This document shows positions 26,196 to 34,215 of a stretch of 64,000 nt of DNA, piece by piece. Each line of letters begins with the position of its first letter. Positions within the stretch are counted from its first letter, which is position 1. Location: contig NZ_JAASRM010000001.1 of the NCBI RefSeq assembly GCF_011761565.1, positions 4,154,139 to 4,218,138 on the forward strand, given 5' to 3'. The stretch is from Rhizomicrobium palustre. Its GTDB lineage: Bacteria > Pseudomonadota > Alphaproteobacteria > Micropepsales > Micropepsaceae. The notes below the pieces were generated by a model. The model was not told where the DNA came from, searched no databases, and worked only from the letters and a program-made list of their open reading frames with translations. Position numbers and translations under genes: made by a program.

Positions 26196-26564
26196 TCAGT
26201 AGCCAAGCTTCTTAAGGATGGCGCCCATCTGACCGAAGGCACCACCCACCGCGCCGGTGCCAATCGCGATCGCGGTCAGCGTGACTGCCGAAATCCCATC
26301 CGAATCGCCGAGCAGCAGCGAGAGGCCATAGGCGGGCACTACCGAAAGCCCGCCCGCGATCGCTCCGCCCAGCGCCCCGCGCGCATAGCCCTGCCCCAGG
26401 ATTAAGCCGTAGAGATAGCCCGCCGTCGCGGCGAGCATCATATGGCCGTAAAGCACTGTCACGGGCGTCAGCGATGTCACGAAGTGGCGAAGCCCCGATA
26501 AGGCGAGCTGGAGTACAGAGCCCACCAGGGCGGCGCGAGTGACAAGGCTGGGGGCAAGGATCAT
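26196..26564 (-). CDS. Small polytopic membrane protein of unknown function
   Basis: The 122-residue protein has four likely membrane helices rich in Gly and Ala (LVTRAALVGSVLQLALSGL, LYGHMMLAATAGYLYGLILG, GALGGAIAGGLSVVPAYGLSLLL, AIAIGTGAVGGAFGQMGAIL). It ends in a basic tail (KKLGY). No family was recognised. It is divergent from the ABC ATPase gene. Confidence 0.65.
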   Translation of the reverse strand: MILAPSLVTRAALVGSVLQLALSGLRHFVTSLTPVTVLYGHMMLAATAGYLYGLILGQGYARGALGGAIAGGLSVVPAYGLSLLLGDSDGISAVTLTAIAIGTGAVGGAFGQMGAILKKLGY

Positions 26565-26674
26565 CGAAAGACCTTTGCGGGATGGGGCATGTCACATTCG
26601 TAACCCACCAAAGCTTGCGGGATAAAGCCGATTTCTCTAAGGACTTTGGCTCGCCGGAAATTGTCGCAGCCACC

Positions 26675-27634
26675 ATGATCGAGATCGAGGGACTGACCAA
26701 GCGTTTCGGGCCGGTGACTGCGGTCGCAGGCCTCTCCCTCCGCGTGGGCAAAGGCGAAGTCTTAGGCTTTTTGGGCCCCAACGGCGCGGGCAAATCCACC
26801 ACCATGAAGATGGTGACCGGCTATCTGACGCCGGATGCGGGCCGCGTCTCGATCTGCGGGCATGACATCGAAACCGACACCACCGCGGCACAGGCTTGCA
26901 TTGGCTATCTGCCTGAAGGCGCGCCAGCCTATGGCGATATGACGGCGCGCCAATTCCTGCTCTTCATCGCCGAGGTGCGCGGCTTCAAAGGTGCAGCCGC
27001 CAAAGCACGCGTGGCCGAAGTGGTCGAGAAGACCGATCTTGGCCCCGTCCTGGAACAGCCCATCGAAACTTTGTCCAAAGGCTTCAAACGGCGCGTCGGC
27101 TTGGCCCAGGCGATCCTGCATGATCCGGCCGTACTGATCATGGACGAGCCGACCGATGGCCTCGATCCCAATCAGAAACATGCGGTGCGCGAACTCATCA
27201 AGGCCATGGCGGCCGAGAAGGCGATCATCATCTCGACTCACCTGCTTGAGGAAGTAGATGCCATCTGCACCCGCGCGGTGATCATCGACCGCGGTAGCAT
27301 TGTCGCCGATGGCACGCCGGGCGAGCTTCTGGCCCGCTCGCGCTATCACAATGCCGTGACGCTGACCTTGGCCGTGGCGGATGCAGACGCTGTGACGGCG
27401 AAACTGAAGACCCTGGCGAGCGTGGCACAGATCGAACGCAAGGTGACGGGCGCAGACGTCCGCCTCACCCTCTTTCCCAAAAGCGGGGCCCTTCTAGTGG
27501 AAGCAGTGAGCCAGCTCGCCAGCCGCGAAAACTGGGCCCTGAAAGAACTTTACGCCGAACCCGGACGGCTCGACGAAGTCTTCCGCGCCATCACCACCTC
27601 TGATGCCGCGCGAGCGAAGGCAGCACGCGGATGA
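26675..27634 (+). CDS. ABC transporter ATP-binding protein (GldA-like)
   Basis: The 319-residue ATPase has Walker A GPNGAGKST, Q-loop region GYLPEGAPAYGDMTARQFL, signature LSKGFKRRVGLAQAIL, Walker B VLIMDEPTDGLDP and the H-loop ISTHLLEE. It belongs to the drug-export/gliding (CcmA/GldA) group. It is the first gene of an operon with a GldF-like permease (27774), a GldG-like auxiliary protein (28560) and a DUF4340 protein (30465). In Bacteroidetes the Gld equivalents support gliding; elsewhere the complex has an uncharacterised envelope role. The ATG at 26675 was chosen because the domain begins MIEIEGLTKRFG. Confidence 0.93.
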   Translation: MIEIEGLTKRFGPVTAVAGLSLRVGKGEVLGFLGPNGAGKSTTMKMVTGYLTPDAGRVSICGHDIETDTTAAQACIGYLPEGAPAYGDMTARQFLLFIAEVRGFKGAAAKARVAEVVEKTDLGPVLEQPIETLSKGFKRRVGLAQAILHDPAVLIMDEPTDGLDPNQKHAVRELIKAMAAEKAIIISTHLLEEVDAICTRAVIIDRGSIVADGTPGELLARSRYHNAVTLTLAVADADAVTAKLKTLASVAQIERKVTGADVRLTLFPKSGALLVEAVSQLASRENWALKELYAEPGRLDEVFRAITTSDAARAKAARG

Positions 27635-27649
27635 GGAACGCAGGATTAT

Positions 27650-27770
27650 TTAACCTCCCCCTCGCGGGGAGGTCGGAGAGCGAAGCGATCCGGGTGGGGG
27701 GCTCCCCCCTATCGCTTCCCCCCACCCGAAATGCTGACGCATTTCGACCTCCCCGCAAGGGGGAGGTTAA
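27650..27770. repeat. 121 bp palindromic repeat inside the ABC operon
   Basis: The outer 24 bp (AACCTCCCCCTCGCGGGGAG... and its near-perfect complement) form terminal inverted repeats within TTAACC...GGTTAA. The interior holds further pairs (GGGTGGGGGG with CCCCCCACCC). It sits between the ATPase and permease genes, and its last bases (GGGAGG, 27761-27766) provide the permease ribosome site. Confidence 0.85.
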
Positions 27771-27773
27771 AGT

Positions 27774-28556
27774 GTGGATCATCAGCCCATGAACAACGCT
27801 CTTGGCCATATTCGGAAAAATGCGGGCTTTGTTCTGCCGATCTTCAAGCGGGAGTTTTCCGGCTATTTCGCGACGCCCCTCGCTTACGTTTTCATCGTGA
27901 TATTCCTCTTCACGATGGGTGCCTTCACCTTTTACGTCGGCCATTTCTACGAAAACGGGATCGCCGATCTTTCAGTCTTCTTCGGCTTTCATCCCTGGCT
28001 CTACCTCTTCCTGGTGCCCGCCATCTCAATGCGGCTTTGGGCGGATGAGCGGCGTAGCGGCACCATGGAGTTGCTCCTCACTTTGCCTGTGCCGCTATGG
28101 GCCACCGTGGTTGGCAAATACCTCGCCGCCTGGGCTTTCACCGGCATTGCCCTGCTCCTTACCTTCCCGATCTGGCTGACGGTCAATTATCTTGGCGAGC
28201 CCGACAACGGCGTGATCCTGGCGAGCTATATCGGCTCCTTCCTGATGGCGGGCGGCTATCTTGCCATCGGCTCGGCGATTTCGGCTTCCACCAACAACCA
28301 AGTCATCGCCTTTGTGGTGAGCGCGCTGGTGTGTTTCCTCTTCACCGTCTCGGGGGCACCCTTGGTGCTCGACGTGTTTCGCGGCTGGGCGCCGATGGCG
28401 CTGACCGAAGCCGTCGCGTCTTTGAGCGTGGTGACTCATTTCACCGCCATCACCCAAGGCGTGCTGGATTTGCGCGATGTGGTGTTCTTTCTCTCGCTGA
28501 TCGCGCTCTTCCTGGCGCTGAACATCATCACTGTTGATCTGAAGAAGGGAGGCTGA
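27774..28556 (+). CDS. ABC-2 type transporter permease (GldF-like)
   Basis: The 260-residue protein has six hydrophobic helices and GldF features (FKREFSGYFATPLAYVFIVIFLF, FLVPAISMRLWADERRSGTMELLLTLPV, GKYLAAWAFTGIAL). It forms the membrane channel for the adjacent ATPase. The GTG at 27774 lies 7 bases after GGGAGG, which belongs to the palindromic repeat; ATG at 27789 is an alternative without a good ribosome site. It is followed 3 bp later by the auxiliary protein gene. Confidence 0.93.
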   Translation: MDHQPMNNALGHIRKNAGFVLPIFKREFSGYFATPLAYVFIVIFLFTMGAFTFYVGHFYENGIADLSVFFGFHPWLYLFLVPAISMRLWADERRSGTMELLLTLPVPLWATVVGKYLAAWAFTGIALLLTFPIWLTVNYLGEPDNGVILASYIGSFLMAGGYLAIGSAISASTNNQVIAFVVSALVCFLFTVSGAPLVLDVFRGWAPMALTEAVASLSVVTHFTAITQGVLDLRDVVFFLSLIALFLALNIITVDLKKGG

Positions 28557-28559
28557 GCT

Positions 28560-30446
28560 ATGAAGCCCCTCTCCCGCCGCAATTACGCGATTGCCGCCGC
28601 CGCGCTGGCCGTGGTCGTGTTCTTCGCCTTCAACATCGCGCTCGATGCGGGCGTGACCAATGCCAAGCTCGATCTGACGGAAAACGGCCGCTACACCCTG
28701 GCCCAAGGCACCCGCAACATCATCATGAATTTGAAGGAGCCGGTGACGCTGCGCTTCTTCTTCTCCAAGAAGGCGGCGAGCGAATACGCCCAGACCCGCG
28801 CCTATGCGGGCCGCGTGCGCGACCTTCTGCACGAATATGCGGCGCGCAGCCATGGCAAGATCATCCTGGAAGAGATCGATCCCGAGCCCTATACGCCCGC
28901 AGAAGACCAAGCCACGGCGGCTGGTCTCTCCGGTGCCCCGACCGATAGCGGCGATACGGTCTATTTCGGTCTTGTCGGAACCAACCGCATCGATGGGCGC
29001 GAGGTCATTCCTTATTTCACCCCGGATCGCGAGGGTCTGGCCGAATACGACATCTCTTCGCTGATTTATCGCCTCTCCGCCCCCAAGAAACACAAGGTCG
29101 CGATCATTTCGGGCCTGCCGCTCGAATCCGGCATGGGCGGGATGCAGGCGATGATGCAGGGCCGCTCGCGTCCCTTCACCATCTATCAGGAACTCTCCCA
29201 AGCCTATCAGACCGAAGTCCTGACGCCGGATTTCACGGCCACTCCTTCAGATGCCGACGTCTTGATGATCGTGCATCCGGGCAATCTCAGCGAAGCGCAG
29301 AATTACGCCGTCGACCAATTCGTGATGAAGGGCGGACGGGTGCTGGCCTTTGTCGATCCCAATTCCGAGCTTGCCCAAGGCGGCGGCGTTGAACCGGGCT
29401 CTGCGGCCTCTGTCTCTACCCTGCCGCGGCTGTTCCAATCCTGGGGCATCTCCTTCGACAGCACCAAGGAAATCGGTGACCTGAAACTCGCCCAGCGGGT
29501 GCAGATGTCGCGCGAAGGCCCGCCCTTGAGCTATCCTATCTGGCTGCATCTGACGGATGACAATTTCTCCGAGAACGATCCGGTCACCGCGAATATGAAG
29601 GTGATCAATATCGCCAGCGCGGGATCGCTGCGCCCGCTCAAAAGCGCCACCACCAAATTCATCTCGCTGATCGGCTCCTCCAACCAGGCCTCGCTTCTGG
29701 ATGTGAACCAGGTGCGGACCCAGACCATGACAGCGCCGCAGGATATCGCAGGCACCATCGCGCCTTCGGGCCAGGAATATATCATCGCCGCGCGCCTCAC
29801 CGGCCCCGCCAAATCGGCCTATGCCGCGGGCGCGCCTGCAGGTGTTGCGGGCCAACCGGTGACTGAAGCCAAGAACATCAATGTCATCGTGATGGCCGAT
29901 AGCGACATCTTCGATGACCGCTTCTGGGTGCGCGTGGAAAACATGTTCGGCAAACAGGTCGCCGCGCCCTTCGCCAATAACGACGCTTTTGTGCTGAATT
30001 CGGTGGAAAACCTGATGGGGTCTTCAGACCTCATCAGCCTTCGCACCCGCGCCACCAACGACCGCCCCTTCATCCGGGTAAAGGAAATCCAGGCCGATGC
30101 CGAGCGCGAATTCAAAGAGCAGGAAGACGCGCTGAAGGCCAAGCTCTCCGAAACCGAACAGCAGCTCAAGAACCTGCAAAGCGGCCAAAGTGGCGGGGCA
30201 ACCTCGGGCAAGATCGTCGGCATCAATGCGCAGCAGCGCGCCGCTATCGAAACCTTCAAGCATCAGCTCGCCGAGATCCGCACCCAGCTTCGCCAAGTGC
30301 AGCATAATCTGCGCCAGGATGTGGATGCGCTGGGCAATGTGCTCGCCTTCATCAACATCGTGGCGGTGCCGTTCCTGGTCGCCGTCTTCGCGCTGTTCCT
30401 GGCCTGGCTGCGCCGCCGCCGCCGCGCCCGCGCCCTGCCCTTGTAA
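28560..30446 (+). CDS. GldG-family ABC transporter auxiliary protein
   Basis: The 628-residue protein has an N-terminal membrane helix (NYAIAAAALAVVVFFAFNIAL), the conserved LDLTENGRYTLAQGTRNIIMNLKEPVTLRFFFSKK start, and a large extracytoplasmic domain of the ABC_transp_aux (GldG) type. It continues with KHKVAIISGLPLE and VDQFVMKGGRVLAFVDPNSELAQ, a coiled coil (EREFKEQEDALKAKLSETEQQLKNLQ) and a C-terminal helix ending RRRRRARALPL. It lies 3 bp after the permease gene. Its role with the transporter is not established; anchoring an extracytoplasmic module to the permease is the simplest reading. Confidence 0.92.
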   Translation: MKPLSRRNYAIAAAALAVVVFFAFNIALDAGVTNAKLDLTENGRYTLAQGTRNIIMNLKEPVTLRFFFSKKAASEYAQTRAYAGRVRDLLHEYAARSHGKIILEEIDPEPYTPAEDQATAAGLSGAPTDSGDTVYFGLVGTNRIDGREVIPYFTPDREGLAEYDISSLIYRLSAPKKHKVAIISGLPLESGMGGMQAMMQGRSRPFTIYQELSQAYQTEVLTPDFTATPSDADVLMIVHPGNLSEAQNYAVDQFVMKGGRVLAFVDPNSELAQGGGVEPGSAASVSTLPRLFQSWGISFDSTKEIGDLKLAQRVQMSREGPPLSYPIWLHLTDDNFSENDPVTANMKVINIASAGSLRPLKSATTKFISLIGSSNQASLLDVNQVRTQTMTAPQDIAGTIAPSGQEYIIAARLTGPAKSAYAAGAPAGVAGQPVTEAKNINVIVMADSDIFDDRFWVRVENMFGKQVAAPFANNDAFVLNSVENLMGSSDLISLRTRATNDRPFIRVKEIQADAEREFKEQEDALKAKLSETEQQLKNLQSGQSGGATSGKIVGINAQQRAAIETFKHQLAEIRTQLRQVQHNLRQDVDALGNVLAFINIVAVPFLVAVFALFLAWLRRRRRARALPL

Positions 30447-30464
30447 TGCGAAGGGCATGAAGCG

Positions 30465-31514
30465 ATGACATTGCGGGCCTATTTCTATTCAAAGCGGAGT
30501 CGCAATCTGGCGCTCCTGGGCGGCATGGCGGTTGTGTTGGGCCTTTGGGCCTTCCTCGCTTTGCATCATCGCGCCGCGCAGATGGCGCCGAAATACGATG
30601 AAGCGACATTCCTGCCCGGGCTTGCCCATGCGCTGAGCGCCGGTGAGGTGACGCGCATCCACATCAAATCGCAAAAAGCAGATTTCGTGGTCGCCTTCGT
30701 GCCGGTGAAAGGTTGGGTCTTGCCCGGCAGCGGCAATTATCCCGCCTCCTTCGAAGTGGTGAAGGAAACCCTGGTGGCACTGGCCGCGCTCGAAACCATC
30801 GAGCCCAAGACTGACGATCCGGCGCTCTATTCCTTTGTCGGGCTCGATACCCCGCCCAAGGGCGATGGCGTGTCGATTGTCCTGCGCAATGACAAGGGCA
30901 AGCTGCTGGCCTCGCTGATCCTGGGCAAAAGCGAGATGCGCGGTGAGGATTACACCCTGTTTGTGCGCCGCGCGGGCGAGAAGCAAAGCTGGCTCGTTAA
31001 AAGCCCTGCCCCGATCAAGACGGCACCCGCCGATTGGATGGATAAGGCGGTCGTGAGCCTGTCGCGCGAACGCGTCGCTTCGGTGGCGGTGGAGCCTGCG
31101 AGCGGCCCCGCCTATAGCCTGACCCGCGACAATGCTCAGGCGGAGAATTTTGCGGTAACGCCGCTGCCTAAGGGGCGCGAGCTGACCTATGCGGGCGCGG
31201 GCGACAGCGCGGCCACGGTGCTGGCCGACTTTGCCTTTGACGACATCAAGCCCGCGGCGAGCTTCGATTTTTCGAGCGCCGCGCATATGACGCTGAAGAG
31301 CTTTGACGGGCTGTTGGTGAGCCTCGATATCGTCACCAGCGGCAACGATCACTGGGTGCGCGTGAGCGCGAATGGCATGCCCGGCGCGATGGGCGCGATC
31401 AAGGAAGCCTACGCCATCAACGCCCGCACCACTGGCTGGGCCTTTAAAATTCCCAGCTTCAAGGCAAGCCTTTATGCTACGCCGCTGGAAACGCTGCTGA
31501 AGCCGAAGAAATAA
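30465..31514 (+). CDS. DUF4340 domain protein
   Basis: The 349-residue protein has one N-terminal membrane helix (NLALLGGMAVVLGLWAFLAL) and a repeat-containing extracytoplasmic part (TRIHIKSQKADFVVAF, LLASLILGKSEMRGEDYTLFVRRAGEKQSWLV, ASVAVEPASGPAYSL) typical of DUF4340. Such genes regularly follow GldF/GldG-like genes in bacteria, as here, 18 bp after gldG. It probably completes the same envelope complex. Confidence 0.88.
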   Translation: MTLRAYFYSKRSRNLALLGGMAVVLGLWAFLALHHRAAQMAPKYDEATFLPGLAHALSAGEVTRIHIKSQKADFVVAFVPVKGWVLPGSGNYPASFEVVKETLVALAALETIEPKTDDPALYSFVGLDTPPKGDGVSIVLRNDKGKLLASLILGKSEMRGEDYTLFVRRAGEKQSWLVKSPAPIKTAPADWMDKAVVSLSRERVASVAVEPASGPAYSLTRDNAQAENFAVTPLPKGRELTYAGAGDSAATVLADFAFDDIKPAASFDFSSAAHMTLKSFDGLLVSLDIVTSGNDHWVRVSANGMPGAMGAIKEAYAINARTTGWAFKIPSFKASLYATPLETLLKPKK

Positions 31515-31628
31515 GGCGTGCGCGCGTTTGTGCGTGCTTCCGCCTTCGCTGACGAGGTTCGGGCTGCATCCTAAAGACGCGGAAAACCGCCTCGCAGTTG
31601 TGCTAAGGATCGCGACATTGGGGGTATC

Positions 31629-32306
31629 ATGGCACGCGGTTCGGACCGATCCTTAGACTTCACAGATTTCATGGTTTACCTCATCGCGCTTCCCCTTGCG
31701 GGGGCCGCGGGGTTGTACACATTGCAGGCACATCTGCAGAGCCGGGCGTGCCCGCAGAACACGTTTCTGCATGGAAGCTTGGGAGGTGATAGCCTCGCCC
31801 TCACCGCTGGGCTCTTTTATCTTGTACTCTTTATAATGGTGGCGTTGCTCTTGCTGCGCGCTGCCCCGGACGATTGGAGCTCAGAAAAATACACGTTCCA
31901 GCAGGCGCGCCCGCTTCTCAATTATGGCAGTGTTGCGTGTGCCGGGCTTGCCGTGATTTTGGCGGCGTACACGACATGGGAAACCTTCGGCCAATATTGC
32001 GCCACACCGCAATTCATCTCCTACCGCGCCAGCCCCATCACGCCATTTAAGCAGCTCGCATGGAGCGAGATCAGCACCATTCGTCCCAGCTGCCATTATA
32101 GCGCGGGCCGAAGATACAGCGGCTGGGAAAAGACCTATTTGGTGCAGTTTAAAAACGGCATAACGCTCGACTTTGCGGATGGCGGTGGTTTGAAATACAA
32201 GATCAGCACGCTCCGCCAAATCCTTCAGGGGCGCCACATCCGTTTTGATGCTGGTAGGGTGAGCCGCAACTGCCCCGACTTCGATATCTATGGCACAGCC
32301 CCCTGA
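31629..32306 (+). CDS. Membrane protein of unknown function
   Basis: The 225-residue protein has three likely membrane helices (about residues 12-32, 54-76, 95-115) and a C-terminal soluble domain that reads like a PH-type barrel (ISYRASPITPFKQLAWSEISTIRPSC, KTYLVQFKNGITLDFADGGGLKYKISTLRQIL). The strand order around WSEI and GITLDFADG is typical of bacterial-PH-like domains, but this is only a resemblance. It is preceded by 114 bp without strong signals; the near-repeats TGCGTGCTTCCGCCTT and TGCGCGCTTCCGCCTT flank it. Confidence 0.65.
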   Translation: MARGSDRSLDFTDFMVYLIALPLAGAAGLYTLQAHLQSRACPQNTFLHGSLGGDSLALTAGLFYLVLFIMVALLLLRAAPDDWSSEKYTFQQARPLLNYGSVACAGLAVILAAYTTWETFGQYCATPQFISYRASPITPFKQLAWSEISTIRPSCHYSAGRRYSGWEKTYLVQFKNGITLDFADGGGLKYKISTLRQILQGRHIRFDAGRVSRNCPDFDIYGTAP

Positions 32307-32405
32307 CAGGGCTTTGGTGCGCGCTTCCGCCTTGGCAAATGCTGCAGACAGATCGAGGCTCGCCCAAAAGATTCCGATCAGGATCAGAGCCTATCAACCT
32401 GGATC

Positions 32406-32435
32406 GTCATGGCCGGGGCGGAGCCCGGCCATGAC
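32406..32435. repeat. Short hairpin element GTCATGGCCGGG
   Basis: GTCATGGCCGGG and CCCGGCCATGAC form a perfect 12 bp stem with a 6 nt loop between two convergent genes. A longer two-hairpin version is found at 53708-53825. Confidence 0.75.
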
Positions 32436-32461
32436 GGGGAAATGGAAACGTGGCGGCCCCC

Positions 32462-33979
32462 CTAACAGGCGGGGTTGTTCGCGTTTGGCAGCACGATGAA
32501 GCTGATGGTTTCGGGGGCGAAGGTGGCGGCGCCACTCTTCACCGGCGCGCCAACAAATTCCGGCAGCGTATCGTTTTTGCCCAAAGCCAAGACCTTGCCA
32601 TTCAGCTTCACTTGCGCGCTGTCGATCTTGTCGGCGGAAAGCGTGTAACGCAGCCCTGCCCCTTTGAGGTCCAAGCTCAGCGGTGCGGTATGGCTGTTGT
32701 TGATGACAAGCAGCGTCACCGCGCCGGGCTTACCACGGGTGCATTGGGCATAGACATGACGGCCTTCGCTGGTCGCCATGCCGCTATCAAGTACCGTCGT
32801 GCCCATGAAGCGCCGCCACGCCAGCGCGGCCCAATAATTCGGACGCGGGGTATAGGTCTTCTCATCAATCAAGCCGTAATCGGAAATGGCCAGCGTATTA
32901 TGCGCCACGACCTGCACACCGAGCTTGGCGAGGCGGCCGAGCTGATCGAGATAGCGGAAGCTGTCGGCAAAGGTTTTGGCCCAAGGATTGCCGCCGCAAG
33001 CCGCATCGCCAACTTCGGTCAGCCACAAAGGCTTGCCGGGCTCGAAACGATCGCGCAGCGCGGCATAGGTTCTCGCCGCCCCTTCCGTGCCCGCGAGCCA
33101 GTTTTCCGAAAGCGCCTTATCCAGCGTCTGATGGCCTTGGCAGCGCTGCGAGACATCGCCGTAATAGTGATAGGAAAAGCCATCCACGCCGGGGCCGGAA
33201 GCGCTCAGCATATCACTGGCGGTCATAAAGCCGGGGCTCGATTTGCCGCCCGCTTTATCGCCGACCGAACCAGGGCCGAGGATCAGCGTGTTGGGCGATG
33301 CCTCTTTCACAAAGGCGTGCCAGAGTTTGTAGTCCCGCCCCCACTGCGCCGCGTCATAAGTTTTAGGCAGGCCCATCAATTCGACCAGCGAGGGCTCATT
33401 GGCGAACTCCGCCGCCGCGATCTCCCCGCCTTGGGCTTTGGTGTAAGCGAGCCATGTCTTGGAGGCACCCGGTGTCCACGCGCCGCTGGCATCATGGCTG
33501 CCGGTCGAAATCGGGAAAGAGGAAATGATCTTAGCGTCCACGGCCTTGGCGAAATCGAGCACGCCTTTCCATTGGGCGCGGGTCAAAACCCCTGCGTAGC
33601 CCTGTGGCGGGGCGGATGGCGGCGTATCGCTATCGGCGAAATAGGTGGTGTTGGCCCAAGTGCCCGAAACCCGGACATAGGCGGGCGCCAGGGCGGCGGC
33701 GAGCTTCACCAGACGCGGGTTGGAAAGGTCCTTCGGCGCCCGATCGGCGTAATTCAAGGGATCGCGGCCCGCAGGGGTGAGCATTTTGGGCTTCACAGGC
33801 GCTGCCTCATACGGCCGCCAGAAGGCCCCGCCCGTCACCTCGATCATTTCCACATTATAGGACTGAAAGCGCTCACTGACGGCGCCCAGGCGCGGGAGCT
33901 TGCCGGGATCGAGGGGCCCGGCCATCGCGGGCAGCGATACCGATCCGAGCAGCACAACCGCCGTAAGAGCCCTTTTCAT
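32462..33979 (-). CDS. Heparanase-like glycoside hydrolase (GH79 type), exported
   Basis: The 505-residue protein has a signal peptide (MKRALTAVVLLGSVSLPAMA) and a TIM-barrel with heparanase-family signs: APAYVRVSGTWANTTYF near the N-terminus, the acid/base motif FANEPSLVELMG, and the nucleophile region PLWLTEVGDAACGGNPWAKTFADSFRYLDQLGRLAKLGVQVVAHNTL, which follows the WL-E-(S/G)...GG...F...WLDKLG pattern of heparanases. A C-terminal beta domain follows. GH79 enzymes cleave glucuronide-type linkages; the substrate here may be a plant or bacterial glucuronan. Likely periplasmic. It converges on 31629-32306 and is divergent from carB. Confidence 0.82.
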   Translation of the reverse strand: MKRALTAVVLLGSVSLPAMAGPLDPGKLPRLGAVSERFQSYNVEMIEVTGGAFWRPYEAAPVKPKMLTPAGRDPLNYADRAPKDLSNPRLVKLAAALAPAYVRVSGTWANTTYFADSDTPPSAPPQGYAGVLTRAQWKGVLDFAKAVDAKIISSFPISTGSHDASGAWTPGASKTWLAYTKAQGGEIAAAEFANEPSLVELMGLPKTYDAAQWGRDYKLWHAFVKEASPNTLILGPGSVGDKAGGKSSPGFMTASDMLSASGPGVDGFSYHYYGDVSQRCQGHQTLDKALSENWLAGTEGAARTYAALRDRFEPGKPLWLTEVGDAACGGNPWAKTFADSFRYLDQLGRLAKLGVQVVAHNTLAISDYGLIDEKTYTPRPNYWAALAWRRFMGTTVLDSGMATSEGRHVYAQCTRGKPGAVTLLVINNSHTAPLSLDLKGAGLRYTLSADKIDSAQVKLNGKVLALGKNDTLPEFVGAPVKSGAATFAPETISFIVLPNANNPAC

Positions 33980-34215
33980 GCCGTTACTCCCATTTCTGCC
34001 CGCTTGCCGGGGCTTGATGCGCCGATTCTAGCCCATACGCGCCCAGGTTTCAGGACCACGCCCATCAACTCACCGTGCGCCCGTCAACATCATAATCGGC
34101 GGCAAAGGGTTGCGCCCTCCCCGACTCCCCTCTAAACGATCCCCTTAACCTGCAACTCGGCCGAACCGGGCGCGGCATTCGCTGCGCCTCGTTTTGCGCG
34201 CGCATCGAGAAGACC

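Noticed and set aside
27650..27770. CRISPR-like or transposon end at the palindromic repeats
   Set aside because: Repeats are single dispersed palindromes without spacers, direct-repeat arrays or a transposase gene, so neither a CRISPR array nor an insertion sequence is supported.
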